Shown here: positions 1 through 9,203 of the stretch, one piece after another | How the letters are laid out: each line of letters opens with the position of its first letter | How positions within the stretch are numbered: position 1 is the stretch's first letter | NCBI RefSeq assembly: GCF_024600715.1 | Contig: NZ_CP102332.1 | Coordinates: 5,022,001-5,086,000 of the forward strand | Reading direction: 5' to 3' | From: Streptomyces changanensis | Lineage (GTDB): Bacteria; Actinomycetota; Actinomycetes; Streptomycetales; Streptomycetaceae | DNA length: 64,000 bases | Notes under the pieces: model-generated | Told to the model about the DNA's origin: nothing | Seen by the model: only the letters and a program-made list of their open reading frames with translations | The model's database searches: none | Made by a program: the position numbers and the translations under genes

Positions 1-703
1 GGTAGCAGGAGCGGCGCAGCCGACCGTAGACGTACAGGCGGCGGTCGGGTCGGTCGCCCGGCATGGTCCGGCGGTCGAAGCGGTGCTTGTTCGCCTCCAG
101 GAGGCGGTGCGCCGTCGCGACGAGCCGCTCGGGCACGCCGGTCTCCAGCTCCCCGACGGGCAGCCACGGCGTCACCCGCGCCAGCCACGCGAGCTCGCAC
201 TTGTAGACGTTGCCGATGCCGGCGAGGTTGCGCTGGTCGAGCAGCGCTTCACCGAGCGGGCGGGCCGGGTCCGCGACGACCCGGCGCACCGCCTCCTCGA
301 AGTCCCAGTCCGGGCCCAGCAGGTCCGGCCCGAGGTGGCCGACGACGGTCGGCTCGTCCACCGTCCGCAGCAGGTCCAGCACGGGCAGCCGGTAGCCGAC
401 CGCGGTCTGCTCGGCGGTGCCCAGGACCGCGCGGATCTGGTGGTCGGGGCCGCCGCGCCAGCGCTCGCCCGCCGTGAACAGCCGCCAGGAGCCGTCCATC
501 CGCAGGTGCGAGTGGAGGGTCAGGCCCCCCTCGATCCGGGTCAGCAGGTGCTTGCCGCGCGGTGTGACGTCGATGACCGTGCGCCCGGTGAGGTCCACCG
601 TCGCCAGCTTCGGCACCCGCAGGTCCGACCGGGTCAGAAGGCGACCGGCGAGGGCGCCGTGGAGGCGGTGGGCGGTGAGCCAGATCGTGTCTCCTTCGGG
701 CAT
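1..703 (-). CDS. nei: Fpg/Nei family DNA glycosylase (partial, cut by window edge)
   Basis: Base-excision repair glycosylase/AP lyase that removes oxidised bases. The product begins MPEGDT, the Nei-type N-terminus that supplies the catalytic proline and glutamate at residues 2 and 3 after Met removal. It reads through 234 residues to the window edge. Near residues 170-180 is LAGIGNVYKCE, the conserved helix-two-turn-helix region. The last residues read YVYGRLRRSC, which matches the start of the C-terminal zinc finger, so the missing part is probably only a few dozen residues. Start is the ATG at 701-703. It lies downstream of lhr on the same strand; the lhr-nei pairing is known in other actinobacteria, including mycobacteria. 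Which oxidised bases it prefers cannot be told. Confidence 0.9.
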   Translation of the reverse strand, partial: MPEGDTIWLTAHRLHGALAGRLLTRSDLRVPKLATVDLTGRTVIDVTPRGKHLLTRIEGGLTLHSHLRMDGSWRLFTAGERWRGGPDHQIRAVLGTAEQTAVGYRLPVLDLLRTVDEPTVVGHLGPDLLGPDWDFEEAVRRVVADPARPLGEALLDQRNLAGIGNVYKCELAWLARVTPWLPVGELETGVPERLVATAHRLLEANKHRFDRRTMPGDRPDRRLYVYGRLRRSCY

Positions 704-898
704 GGGTCCATGATGCTCGGGCCCGGCCCGTCCACACCCGTACGCGGCGCGTCAACGCCGCCGCCCGTCCCCCGCCGGCAGGCGGCGCGCCCACGCCTTC
801 GCGGCGCGTCCACGTCCGTACGGGGCCCGGGCTACGGGCCCGCAGGCGACGCGTACGGGGGCCTCGCTGGGCACGCACGCCGCCCGCACGCGGCCCCG

Positions 899-3800
899 CT
901 ACGCGCGCAGGCGCAGACCTCGCGGCGTGGCGTGGAAGCCCGCCGCCTCCAGGGCGCGGGAGAGCGGGGACGTCAGGGCGGCCGTGCCGTTGATCCGCTC
1001 CACCGTGACCGTGCCCAGCGCGCCGGCGCGGGCGGCCGCGGCGAGTTCGCCCGCCGCGGCCTGGAGGGCGGGGGTGTCCGGATCGGTGGCCCACGACAGC
1101 AGCGTCTTGCCGCCGCGCTCCACGTACAGCGTCAATTCGCCGTCGACCAGCACCACCAGGGAGCCGGCCTTGCGGCCCGGTTTGTGCGAGGCGCCGGCCG
1201 GCGGCTCCGGCCAGGACAGGGCGGCGCCGTACGCGTTGGCCGGGTCGGCGGCGGCGAGCACCACCGCCTGCGGGGCGGTGCTGCCCTCGGCGCGGTCCCG
1301 GGCCGACGCGGCGGCCCGCAGCCGGTCCACGGCACCGTCCATGGCGAACTGGGCGGCGCCCAGGCCCTCCACGACGTACCCGCGCCGGGCCTGGCCGCTG
1401 TCCTCGAACACGGACAGGACCCGGTACGTGGCGGAGAAGCCGCCCTCGACGCCCTCGGCGGCCACCGCTCCGCGCGTGACGACGCCGTGCCGGTCGAGCA
1501 GGGTGCGGGCCAGGGCGTGCGCGCGGTGCGTGGGCTCCGGCTCGGTGGGCGGCAGCAGCGACCAGCGGCCGCTCACCGTGGGCGGGCCGGAGCGGGACGC
1601 GGGCCGGGCCGCCGCCGTGAGCGTGCCGTACCGGCCGCGGGGGACCGGGCGTCGCGCGCGGTGCGCCGTGGAACCCGCCGTGCGGCCCGAGCCGAGCATG
1701 GCGCGCAGCGGGGCCAGGGTGTCGTTGGTGAGCCGTCCCGACCAGGCCAGGTCCCACACGGCGTCGGCCAGGGCGGGGTCCGTCGCCTCCGGGTGTGTGG
1801 TGGCGCGGACCTGGTCGGCGATCTGGCGGAAGAACAGCCCGTACCCGCCGGACAGGGCCGTGAGCACCGACTCGTGCAGCGCGGTCAGCTCCAGCGGGTG
1901 GGGCGGCGGGAGGAGCAGGGGCGCGGCGTCGGCGAGGTACAACGACACCCAGCCGTCCTTGCCGGGCAGGGCGCCCGCGCCCGCCCAGACGACCTCGCCG
2001 GTGGTCGTGAGCTCGTCGAGGAGGGTGGGGGTGTAGTCGCGGACGCGGGACGGCAGGACCAGCCGCTCCAGCGCCGACGCGGGCACGGGAGCACCCTGCA
2101 ACTGCTCGACCGCCCGGGCCAGGCCGTCGAGGCCGCGCAGGCTGCTGCCGCCCACGTGCTGCCACTGGGGCAGGAACGCGGCGAGGGCGGCGGGCGCCAC
2201 CGGCTCCAGCTCCTGGCGCAGCGCGGCCAGGGAGCGGCGCCGCAGCCGGCGCAGGACGGTGGCGTCGCACCACTCCTGGCCGATACCGGAGGGATGGAAC
2301 TCGCCCTGTACGACGCGGCCGCCCGCGGCGAGCCGGTGCAGGGCCCCGTCGGTGACGGCCGTGCCGAGACCGAACCGTGCGGCGGCGTCCGCTGAGGTGA
2401 ACGGGCCGTGCGTGCGGGCGAAGCGCGCCAGGAGGTCGCCCAGCGGGTCCTTCACCGGTTCGGTGAACGCCTCGGGGACACCGACCGGCAGGGCCGTGCC
2501 GAGAGCGTCGCGCAGCCGTCCCGCGTCCTCCACGGCGGCCCAGTGGTCGGCGCCCGTGATCCGCACCCGAATCGTCCGGCGGGTCGCCGCGAGCTCCCGC
2601 GCCCACGCCGGGTCGGCGCCCCGCTCCGTCAGCTCGGCGTCGGTGAGCGGGCCGAGTACGCGCAGGGCGTCCGCGACCGCCTCGGCGTCCTTCAGCCGCC
2701 GGTCGTCCGTGCGCCACTGCAACTCCCGCTCCAGCTCGGCCAGGACCTCGGGGTCGAGCAGCTCGCGCAGCTCCGCCTGGCCCAGCAGCTCCGACAGCAG
2801 CCGCGAGTCCAGCGACAGGGCGGCGGCGCGGCGCTCGGCGAGCGGCGAGTCGCCCTCGTACAGGAACTGCGCCACGTATCCGAAGAGGAGCGAGCGGGCG
2901 AACGGCGACGGCTCCGGCGTCGTCACCTCCACCAGCCGCACGCGCCGCGCCTCCAGGTCGCCCATCAGCTCCTTCAGGCCCGGCACGTCGAACACGTCCT
3001 GCAGGCACTCCCGGACGGCCTCCAGGACGATGGGGAACGAACCGAACTCGCTGGCGACCTCGAGGAGTTGCGCCGCGCGCTGGCGCTGCTGCCACAGGGG
3101 CGTGCGCCGGCCCGGGGTGCGCCGGGGGAGCAGCAGCGCACGGGCCGCGCACTCCCGGAAACGGGACGCGAACAGCGCCGAACCGCCGACCTGTTCGGTG
3201 ACGATCCGGTCGACCTCGGCGCGGTCGAAGACGACGTCGGCGGCGCCGATCGGGGACTGCTCGCTGTCGTACTCCAGTCCGCCGCCCGGCGCGGCGGGCG
3301 CGGCCGGGTCCTGGTCGAGGAAGTCCAGGCCCATCAGGTCGGCGTCCGGCAGGCGCAGCACGATGCCGTCGTCGGCGTGCATGACCTGCGCGTCCATGCC
3401 GTACCGCTCGGCGAGGCGGGCGCCGAGCGCGAGCGCCCACGGGGCGTGCACCTGCGCCCCGAACGGCGAGTGCACGACGACGCGCCAGTCGCCCAGCTCG
3501 TCACGGAACCGCTCCACCAGGATCGTCCGGTCGTCGGGGACGTGCCCGCAGGCACGGCGCTGCTCGTCGAGGTATCCCAGGACGTTCTCCGCGGCCCACG
3601 CGTCGAGCCCCGCGGCGGTCAGCCGCAGTCGCGCGTCCTGCGGCGTCAGCGAGCCGATCTCGCGCAGGAACGCCCCGAGGGCCCGGCCCAGTTCGAGCGG
3701 GCGGCCCAGCTGGTCGCCCTTCCAGAACGGCAGCCGGCCCGGCACGCCCGGCGCGGGCGACACCAGCACCCGGTCGCGGGTGATGTCCTCGATCCGCCAC

Positions 3801-5545
3801 GACGACGTGCCGAGCGTGAACACGTCACCGACGCGCGACTCGTACACCATCTCCTCGTCGAGCTCACCGACGCGGCCGCCGCCCCGCTTGGGGTCGGCGC
3901 CGGCCAGGAACACGCCGAACAGGCCCCGGTCGGGGATGGTGCCGCCGGAGGTGACGGCGAGCCGCTGGGCGCCCGGGCGCCCGGTGATCGCGCCGGTGAT
4001 CCGGTCCCACACCACACGCGGCCGAAGCTCCGCGAACGCGTCCGACGGGTAACGGCCGGCGAGCATGTCGAGGACGGCCGTGAACGCCGACTCGGGCAGC
4101 GAGGCGAAGGGGGCGGCCCGCCGCACCAGGGCCAGCAAGTCGTCGTAGCTCCACGTGTCCAGCGCGACCATCGCGACCAGCTGCTGGGCGAGCACGTCCA
4201 GCGGGTTGGCGGGGACCCGCAGCGACTCGATGGCGCCCTGGCGCATCCGCTCCGTCACCACGGCCGACTGCACCAGGTCGCCCCGGTACTTCGGGAACAC
4301 CACGCCCCGCGACACGGCGCCCACCTGGTGCCCGGCCCGGCCCACGCGCTGCAGCCCGGACGCGACCGACGGCGGCGACTCCACCTGGACGACGAGGTCG
4401 ACCGCGCCCATGTCGATGCCCAGCTCCAGACTGGACGTCGCCACCACCGCCGGCAGCCGGCCCGCCTTCAGGTCCTCCTCGACCAGGGCCCGCTGCTCCT
4501 TGGAGACCGAGCCGTGGTGCGCCCGCGCCAGCAGCGCGGGAGCGCCCTTCGCGGCACCGGACTGGGCCATCAGCTCCGCCGGGGAGGCGTCGGCGGGCAG
4601 CGGCTCGCCCGTCGCCCGCTCGTACGCGATCTCGTTGAGCCGGTTGCACAGGCGCTCCGCGAGCCGCCGGGAGTTGGCGAAGACGATCGTCGAGCGGTGC
4701 GCCTGGACCAGGTCCGCGATCCGTTCCTCCACGTGCGGCCAGATGGACGCCTTCTCGGCCGGCCCGCCCCCGCCACCGCTGTCGGCGGCGGGGGCGCCGC
4801 CGAGCTCGCCGAGGTCCTCGACGGGAACGACCACGGACAGGTCGAACTCCTTGCCCGAGGGGGGCTGGACCACCTCGACCCGCCGCTGCGGCGACAGGAA
4901 CCGCGCGACCTCGTCCACCGGCCGGACCGTCGCCGACAGGCCGATGCGGCGCGCGGGCCGGGGCAGGAGCTCGTCCAGCCGCTCCAGGGAGAGCGCGAGG
5001 TGGGCGCCGCGCTTGGTGCCGGCGACGGCGTGCACCTCGTCGAGGATGACCGTCTCCACTCCCGCCAGCGCGTCCCGGGTGGCCGAGGTGAGCATGAGGA
5101 AGAGCGACTCGGGCGTGGTGATCAGGATGTCCGGGGGGCGCGTCGCCAGCGAGCGCCGCTCGGCGGCCGGGGTGTCGCCCGAGCGGATGCCGACCCGCAC
5201 CTCCGGCTCCGGCAGCCCCCGCCGCACGGCCTCCTGCCGGATGCCCGTCAGCGGACTGCGGAGGTTCCGCTCGACGTCGACGGCGAGGGCCTTGAGCGGC
5301 GACACGTACAGGACGCGGCAGCGCTTCTTCGCGTCGGCGGGCGGCGGCGTCGACGCGAGCCGGTCCAGGGCCGCCAGGAAGGCGGCGAGCGTCTTGCCGG
5401 AGCCGGTCGGCGCCACGACCAGCACGTCCGACCCGGCGCCGATCGCCCGCCAGGCGCCCTCCTGGGCGGGCGTGGGCGCGTCGAACGCCCCCGTGAACCA
5501 GCCGCGGGTCGCGGGGGAGAAGGAGTCGAGTGCGGTCCCGGCCAT
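899..5545 (-). CDS. lhr: Large helicase-related protein Lhr (ATP-dependent 3'-5' helicase)
   Basis: A superfamily 2 helicase of about 1550 residues, the usual size for actinobacterial Lhr, which unwinds DNA or RNA:DNA duplexes and is tied to repair. Walker A is APTGSGKT at residues 45-52 and the Walker B box is DEVH at 169-172. SATVRP (motif III) and QRVGRAGHQ (motif VI) follow. The long C-terminal part matches the winged-helix and beta-barrel extension of Lhr. Start: the ATG at 5543-5545 (MAGTALDSF) fits family N-termini. In-frame ATG at 5554 and TTG at 5575 are alternatives, and no strong ribosome binding site decides between them. It is divergent from the AraC-type gene and is followed, on the same strand, by the Nei glycosylase, suggesting a joint repair role (inference). 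Confidence 0.95.
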   Translation of the reverse strand: MAGTALDSFSPATRGWFTGAFDAPTPAQEGAWRAIGAGSDVLVVAPTGSGKTLAAFLAALDRLASTPPPADAKKRCRVLYVSPLKALAVDVERNLRSPLTGIRQEAVRRGLPEPEVRVGIRSGDTPAAERRSLATRPPDILITTPESLFLMLTSATRDALAGVETVILDEVHAVAGTKRGAHLALSLERLDELLPRPARRIGLSATVRPVDEVARFLSPQRRVEVVQPPSGKEFDLSVVVPVEDLGELGGAPAADSGGGGGPAEKASIWPHVEERIADLVQAHRSTIVFANSRRLAERLCNRLNEIAYERATGEPLPADASPAELMAQSGAAKGAPALLARAHHGSVSKEQRALVEEDLKAGRLPAVVATSSLELGIDMGAVDLVVQVESPPSVASGLQRVGRAGHQVGAVSRGVVFPKYRGDLVQSAVVTERMRQGAIESLRVPANPLDVLAQQLVAMVALDTWSYDDLLALVRRAAPFASLPESAFTAVLDMLAGRYPSDAFAELRPRVVWDRITGAITGRPGAQRLAVTSGGTIPDRGLFGVFLAGADPKRGGGRVGELDEEMVYESRVGDVFTLGTSSWRIEDITRDRVLVSPAPGVPGRLPFWKGDQLGRPLELGRALGAFLREIGSLTPQDARLRLTAAGLDAWAAENVLGYLDEQRRACGHVPDDRTILVERFRDELGDWRVVVHSPFGAQVHAPWALALGARLAERYGMDAQVMHADDGIVLRLPDADLMGLDFLDQDPAAPAAPGGGLEYDSEQSPIGAADVVFDRAEVDRIVTEQVGGSALFASRFRECAARALLLPRRTPGRRTPLWQQRQRAAQLLEVASEFGSFPIVLEAVRECLQDVFDVPGLKELMGDLEARRVRLVEVTTPEPSPFARSLLFGYVAQFLYEGDSPLAERRAAALSLDSRLLSELLGQAELRELLDPEVLAELERELQWRTDDRRLKDAEAVADALRVLGPLTDAELTERGADPAWARELAATRRTIRVRITGADHWAAVEDAGRLRDALGTALPVGVPEAFTEPVKDPLGDLLARFARTHGPFTSADAAARFGLGTAVTDGALHRLAAGGRVVQGEFHPSGIGQEWCDATVLRRLRRRSLAALRQELEPVAPAALAAFLPQWQHVGGSSLRGLDGLARAVEQLQGAPVPASALERLVLPSRVRDYTPTLLDELTTTGEVVWAGAGALPGKDGWVSLYLADAAPLLLPPPHPLELTALHESVLTALSGGYGLFFRQIADQVRATTHPEATDPALADAVWDLAWSGRLTNDTLAPLRAMLGSGRTAGSTAHRARRPVPRGRYGTLTAAARPASRSGPPTVSGRWSLLPPTEPEPTHRAHALARTLLDRHGVVTRGAVAAEGVEGGFSATYRVLSVFEDSGQARRGYVVEGLGAAQFAMDGAVDRLRAAASARDRAEGSTAPQAVVLAAADPANAYGAALSWPEPPAGASHKPGRKAGSLVVLVDGELTLYVERGGKTLLSWATDPDTPALQAAAGELAAAARAGALGTVTVERINGTAALTSPLSRALEAAGFHATPRGLRLRA

Positions 5546-5636
5546 GTCCACCATCGTGCACCGCGCCACTGACAAAGGCCGTCCACGGGGCGGACACGCA
5601 GGTCAGGAAGGGTGGGCCGGGACGCAGAATGGAGTC

Positions 5637-6509
5637 ATGGGGAGTAATCCGGGCGGCGACCGGGCCGACGAGTGGGCCAGGCACTGGCAGTACCCGGGCG
5701 TGCCCGGGCTCGACCTGCTGCGCGCCCGCTACATCCGCCACGCCTTCTCCCGCCACAGCCACGAGGGGTACGTCCTCGGCGCGGTCCGCCGGGGCGTCGA
5801 GGACGTGGTGCTGCCGGACGGCACGATCCAGGCCCGCCCCGGCACGGTCGTGATGATCAACCCGGAGGTGCCGCACTCCGCGCACGCCGGGGTGCCCGAG
5901 GGCTGGTCGTACGCCACGCTCTACCCCTCGTCGCGGCTGGTCGCGGGCATCGCCGAGGAGGAGACCACCCTGCGCGGCACCGTCGCGTTCACCGAGACGA
6001 TCGTCGAGGACGAGAGCACGGCGCGGCTGGTGCGGGCCGTGCACCGGGCCGCCGAGGAGGGCAACGCCCTGGCCGCCGACACCGTCCTGCGCGTCGCCGT
6101 CGCCCGCCTCCTGCGCCGCCACGGCCGCAGCGCCCCGCCCCGCGCGCCCCTCGTCGCCGGGGCCCGCGCCGCCGCCACCGCGCGCGAGGTGCTCCTCGAC
6201 CGCATGGCCGCACCGCCCTCCCTGGAGGAGCTCGCCCGGGAGCTGGACACCAGCCCCTTCGCGCTGCTGCGGGCCTTCAAGGCGGCGTACGGGATGCCGC
6301 CCCACACATGGCTCACCAACGCGCGCGTACGGGCCGCCCGCCGCCTCCTGGAGGACGGTACGGCGCCTGCCGCGGCGGCCGCGGCGGTCGGTTTCAGCGA
6401 CCAGCCGCACCTGAACCGGCACTTCACCCGGATCGTGGGGGTGCCGCCCGGCGCGTACCAGCGTGAGCGCGCAAGAACGTACAAGACCGGTCGGCAGGGG
6501 CCGCCGTAG
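5637..6509 (+). CDS. AraC-family transcriptional regulator
   Basis: A 290-residue regulator. The N-terminal half (HSHEGYVLGAVRRG, then RPGTVVMINPEVPHS) has the cupin-like pattern of AraC-type ligand-binding domains. The last ~100 residues hold two helix-turn-helix units, with FALLRAFKAAYGMPP and AAVGFSDQPHLNRHFTR as the recognisable signature segments. Start ATG at 5637 is preceded by GGAG five bases upstream. It is immediately followed by azlC-azlD, so the likely role is control of this branched-chain amino acid exporter (inference from neighbourhood). The ligand is unknown. Confidence 0.9.
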   Translation: MGSNPGGDRADEWARHWQYPGVPGLDLLRARYIRHAFSRHSHEGYVLGAVRRGVEDVVLPDGTIQARPGTVVMINPEVPHSAHAGVPEGWSYATLYPSSRLVAGIAEEETTLRGTVAFTETIVEDESTARLVRAVHRAAEEGNALAADTVLRVAVARLLRRHGRSAPPRAPLVAGARAAATAREVLLDRMAAPPSLEELARELDTSPFALLRAFKAAYGMPPHTWLTNARVRAARRLLEDGTAPAAAAAAVGFSDQPHLNRHFTRIVGVPPGAYQRERARTYKTGRQGPP

Positions 6510-6519
6510 CGTCCCGGGC

Positions 6520-7371
6520 GTGGCAGAACGAAACACAGCAGCAGCACATCCCGCCGGTCCGCCCGGTGCACCGCCCGCCGGGCCGAGCGGTACGGAGCCG
6601 CGCCCGGTGGGGCGGGACACGGTGGGCTCGCGCGTGACGGGGCCGGACACGGCGGGATCGCGTGTGGTCGGCTCGGACGGGGTGGAGCCGGGGACGGGGA
6701 AGCCGGACAGGGCCGTCGTGCGGGACTCCCTCGGCGTGGGTGTCGCCGTCGGACTCTCCGGCTTCGCCTTCGGCGTGACCTCGGTCGGCGCGGGCCTCGA
6801 CCTCCTCCAGACCTGCGCCCTCAGCCTGCTCGTCTTCACCGGCGCCTCACAGTTCGCCCTCGTCGGCGCGCTCGCCGCCGGAGGCAACCCCTTCACCGCC
6901 GCCGCTGGAGCCTTCTTCCTCGGCACGCGCAACGCCTTCTACGGACTGCGCCTGTCGCAGCTGCTGGCGCTCCCGCGCGCGGTGCGCCCGTTCGCCGCGC
7001 ACTGGGTGATCGACGAGACCGCCGCGGTGTCCCTCGCCCAGCCGGACCGCCGCGCCGCGCGGATCGGCTTCACGGTCACCGGCCTGACCCTCTACGTGCT
7101 GTGGAACCTCACCACGCTCCTCGGCGCGCTCGGCGCCGAGGCCATCGGCGACACCGCCGCCTGGGGCCTGGACGCGGCCGGGCCCGCGGTCTTCCTCGCC
7201 CTGCTCGCCCCCATGCTGCGTACGGCCACGGAGCGGGCCGTCGCCGGACTCGCGGTCCTCCTCGGGCTCGGCTTCCTGCCGGTGCTGCCCGCCGGAGTGC
7301 CCGTGCTCGTGGCGGCACTGGCCGCACCCGCCGTGCTGTGGCTCAAGGGACGCGGGGAGGCCGGACGATGA
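6520..7371 (+). CDS. azlC: AzlC-family branched-chain amino acid exporter, large subunit
   Basis: A polytopic membrane protein of about 283 residues. After a ~55-residue Pro/Gly/Thr-rich N-terminal stretch the AzlC pattern starts: VVRDSLGVGVAVGLSGFAFG, then FTGASQFALVGALAAGG and LGTRNAFYGLRLSQLL. The C-terminal half has four or so hydrophobic helices. AzlC pairs with the small AzlD to export branched-chain amino acids or analogues. The start is uncertain: GTG at 6520 is used here because it leaves AraC intact, while an upstream GTG at 6463 would overlap the regulator by 47 bases. The stop overlaps azlD in the arrangement ATGA, implying translational coupling. Confidence 0.88.
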   Translation: MAERNTAAAHPAGPPGAPPAGPSGTEPRPVGRDTVGSRVTGPDTAGSRVVGSDGVEPGTGKPDRAVVRDSLGVGVAVGLSGFAFGVTSVGAGLDLLQTCALSLLVFTGASQFALVGALAAGGNPFTAAAGAFFLGTRNAFYGLRLSQLLALPRAVRPFAAHWVIDETAAVSLAQPDRRAARIGFTVTGLTLYVLWNLTTLLGALGAEAIGDTAAWGLDAAGPAVFLALLAPMLRTATERAVAGLAVLLGLGFLPVLPAGVPVLVAALAAPAVLWLKGRGEAGR

Positions 7372-7685
7372 ACGGGACCGGGATCTGGATCGCTGTCGGC
7401 CTGACGGCCGTCGGCTGCTATCTGCTCAAGCTCGGCGGACTGCTGGTGCCGGCCGAGACGCTGGAGCGCCCGCTGGTACGGCGCCTGTCGGGGCTGCTGC
7501 CGGTGGCCCTGCTCGCCGCGCTCACCGCCCAGCAGACGTTCGCCTCCGGGGGTGCGCTGGTCCTCGACGCGCGCGCGGCCGGTATCGCGGCGGCCGCCCT
7601 CGCCCTGCTGCTGCGCGCGCCGTTCCTGGTGGTCGTCGCCGCGGCCGTGGTGGTGACGGCGGGGGTCCGGGCGCTGGGCGGCTGA
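7368..7685 (+). CDS. azlD: AzlD-family branched-chain amino acid exporter, small subunit
   Basis: A 105-residue, very hydrophobic protein with about four membrane segments, opening MNGTGIWIAVGLTAVGCYLL and including RPLVRRLSGLLPVALLAAL, as in AzlD proteins. ATG at 7368 overlaps the azlC stop by four bases. It acts with AzlC as the two-part exporter. It lacks its own visible ribosome binding site, consistent with coupled translation. Confidence 0.88.
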   Translation: MNGTGIWIAVGLTAVGCYLLKLGGLLVPAETLERPLVRRLSGLLPVALLAALTAQQTFASGGALVLDARAAGIAAAALALLLRAPFLVVVAAAVVVTAGVRALGG

Positions 7686-7749
7686 CCGTCCGCGCCGCGC
7701 GCTGCCGGTGGTGCCGGTCGGGCGTGCCGCGCCGGCCCGGGTACGGCAC

Positions 7750-7777
7750 GGCACGGGCGGGGCGGCGGGCCCGTGCC
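7750..7777. terminator. Hairpin between convergent genes
   Basis: GGCACGGGC at 7750-7758 pairs with GCCCGTGCC at 7769-7777 across a 10-base loop. It sits between azlD and the convergent toroid-protein gene, so it may end transcription from both sides. There is no T-tract. Confidence 0.5.
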
Positions 7778-7791
7778 GGTGCCGGGGCCGG

Positions 7792-8718
7792 TCAGTCGAC
7801 GGTGCGGCCGTGGGCCCGCAGGGTGCGCAGGGCCTCGATCGTGACGACCGGGCGGGCTTCCAGGGCCGTACCGGGGGCCCACTGGCGCCAGGTGACCGGC
7901 CATCCGCCGTCCTCGTCCTGCCGGGCCGCCAGGTGGTCCAGGGACCGGGCCATCTCCGCGTCGGTGAACCAGCCCCGGGCGAGGGAGTCCGGCACGCGCG
8001 CGTAGTCGTGCGGGAAGTGGTGCTCGCCCGGTGCGTACCCGGGTGCCGTCGGGTACGCGTCGACGCGGTCCGGCTCCAGCACCGCGAGCCGCCGCTCCCG
8101 CACCACGCGTCCGAGCCGGTCCGCCGCGGCCTCGGCCCGGGTGCGGTCCGGGACGCCGTCGAGGAACGCCACGGCCGCCTCCACCTCGTACGGGTGGGAC
8201 CGCCCCTCCTCGATGATCGAACCCACCGCCGCCCAGCAGAAGTCGGTCGCCCGGAACAGCCACGCGTGCCACACCTGGTTGCGGTGGAGCAGCCCCACCA
8301 CGGGGCCCGTGGCCAGCAGGTCGCTGGGCGGGTCGTCGACGACCGGGACGAACGGCGCGACGGGATAGCCACGGACGGACGGGTGGACGGCGGGCAGCGC
8401 CCCGTCGTACGTCGACACGGAGGTCAGGTACCGGCAGACGCGCTCCACGCGCCGCCCGCCGCACCGGCCGATCGAGTCGAGGACCCGCAGCGCGTGGGCG
8501 GTGTGCAGCGGTTGGCTGACCGGCCCCCGTACGTCCGGTTCCAGGGCGTACCCGTAGCCGCCGTCGTCGTTGGCGTACGGGGCGAGGGCGGCCTCGACGG
8601 CGTCGGCACTCCCGCCGAGGAAGTGGTAGGCGAACCGGTGCTGTTCGAGGACGCGAGCCGTGAGCCAGATGAACCGCTCGGCTCGCGCAAGGGGAGTTCC
8701 AGCCATGTGTCGACCCAT
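7792..8718 (-). CDS. Alpha/alpha-toroid (terpene cyclase/prenyltransferase-like) protein of unknown function
   Basis: A 308-residue soluble protein. Short repeats such as NDDGGYGYALEPD near residue 50 and QDEDGGWPVTW near 270 resemble the QW-type repeats of terpene cyclase and prenyltransferase alpha/alpha-toroid folds. No DXDD cyclase motif or CaaX-prenyltransferase zinc site is evident, so enzymatic activity is unproven. Start: ATG at 8718 or the in-frame ATG at 8706; neither has a strong ribosome binding site. It is divergent from the DUF3046 gene. Confidence 0.7.
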   Translation of the reverse strand: MGRHMAGTPLARAERFIWLTARVLEQHRFAYHFLGGSADAVEAALAPYANDDGGYGYALEPDVRGPVSQPLHTAHALRVLDSIGRCGGRRVERVCRYLTSVSTYDGALPAVHPSVRGYPVAPFVPVVDDPPSDLLATGPVVGLLHRNQVWHAWLFRATDFCWAAVGSIIEEGRSHPYEVEAAVAFLDGVPDRTRAEAAADRLGRVVRERRLAVLEPDRVDAYPTAPGYAPGEHHFPHDYARVPDSLARGWFTDAEMARSLDHLAARQDEDGGWPVTWRQWAPGTALEARPVVTIEALRTLRAHGRTVD

Positions 8719-8797
8719 GTCCCGACCGTAGGGCGTGAACGACTGCCGTCGGGGCGTGGGGACCGGGCGGCACTCTCAGGAGCGCGATACTGGACGC

Positions 8798-8992
8798 ATG
8801 CGGTTGACGATTTTCTGGGAGCGGATGGCGGACCACTTCGGCGCGGCGTACGCCGAGTCCTTCGCCCGTGACCACGTGATGTCCGAACTGGGCGGCCGGA
8901 CGGTGTACGAGGCGCTGGACGCCGGCTGGGAGGCGAAGGACGTGTGGCGCGCCGTGTGCGCGGCCGTGGGCGTCCCCGCCGACAAGCGCTGA
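8798..8992 (+). CDS. DUF3046 family small protein
   Basis: A 64-residue protein, MRLTIFWERMADHFG onward, with the motif TVYEALDAGWEAKDVWRAVC. This matches the DUF3046 family, small actinobacterial proteins commonly found upstream of recA. Function is unknown. An AGGAG at about 8778-8782 lies 15 bases upstream. A possible -10 GATACT at 8786-8791 is only six bases before the ATG, so either a leadered or a leaderless transcript is possible. Confidence 0.85.
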   Translation: MRLTIFWERMADHFGAAYAESFARDHVMSELGGRTVYEALDAGWEAKDVWRAVCAAVGVPADKR

Positions 8993-9170
8993 CCGGAGCT
9001 CCGGCGTCCGGTCCGCCCCCGGCCCCGCCGAGCCCCCGGCCCAGGGCGTCCGGCCTTCCCCCGCCCCCGGGCCTCGGGCCCCGGCCGTCCGGTCGGCCCG
9101 GGTCCGTCCGTCGGTCACCCGGTCCGTCCACCAGCCGTCCGCCGACCGTCCACCGGCCGTCCGTGGCCGG

Positions 9171-9179
9171 TTGTCCACA
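9171..9179 (+). promoter_or_regulatory. DnaA-box consensus match upstream of the AI-2E permease
   Basis: TTGTCCACA matches the Streptomyces DnaA-box consensus exactly. It lies 25 bases upstream of the chosen start codon. A single box may be chance, though exact 9-mers of this AT-rich kind are uncommon in such GC-rich DNA. Confidence 0.4.
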
Positions 9180-9203
9180 GGGCCCCGGCGGGTTGTCGCA
9201 GCG

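Noticed and set aside
2408..5572. Long open frame on the plus strand opposite lhr
   Set aside because: Antisense shadow. The translation is His/Arg/Gln/Val-rich without domain text, while the minus-strand frame has complete helicase motifs.
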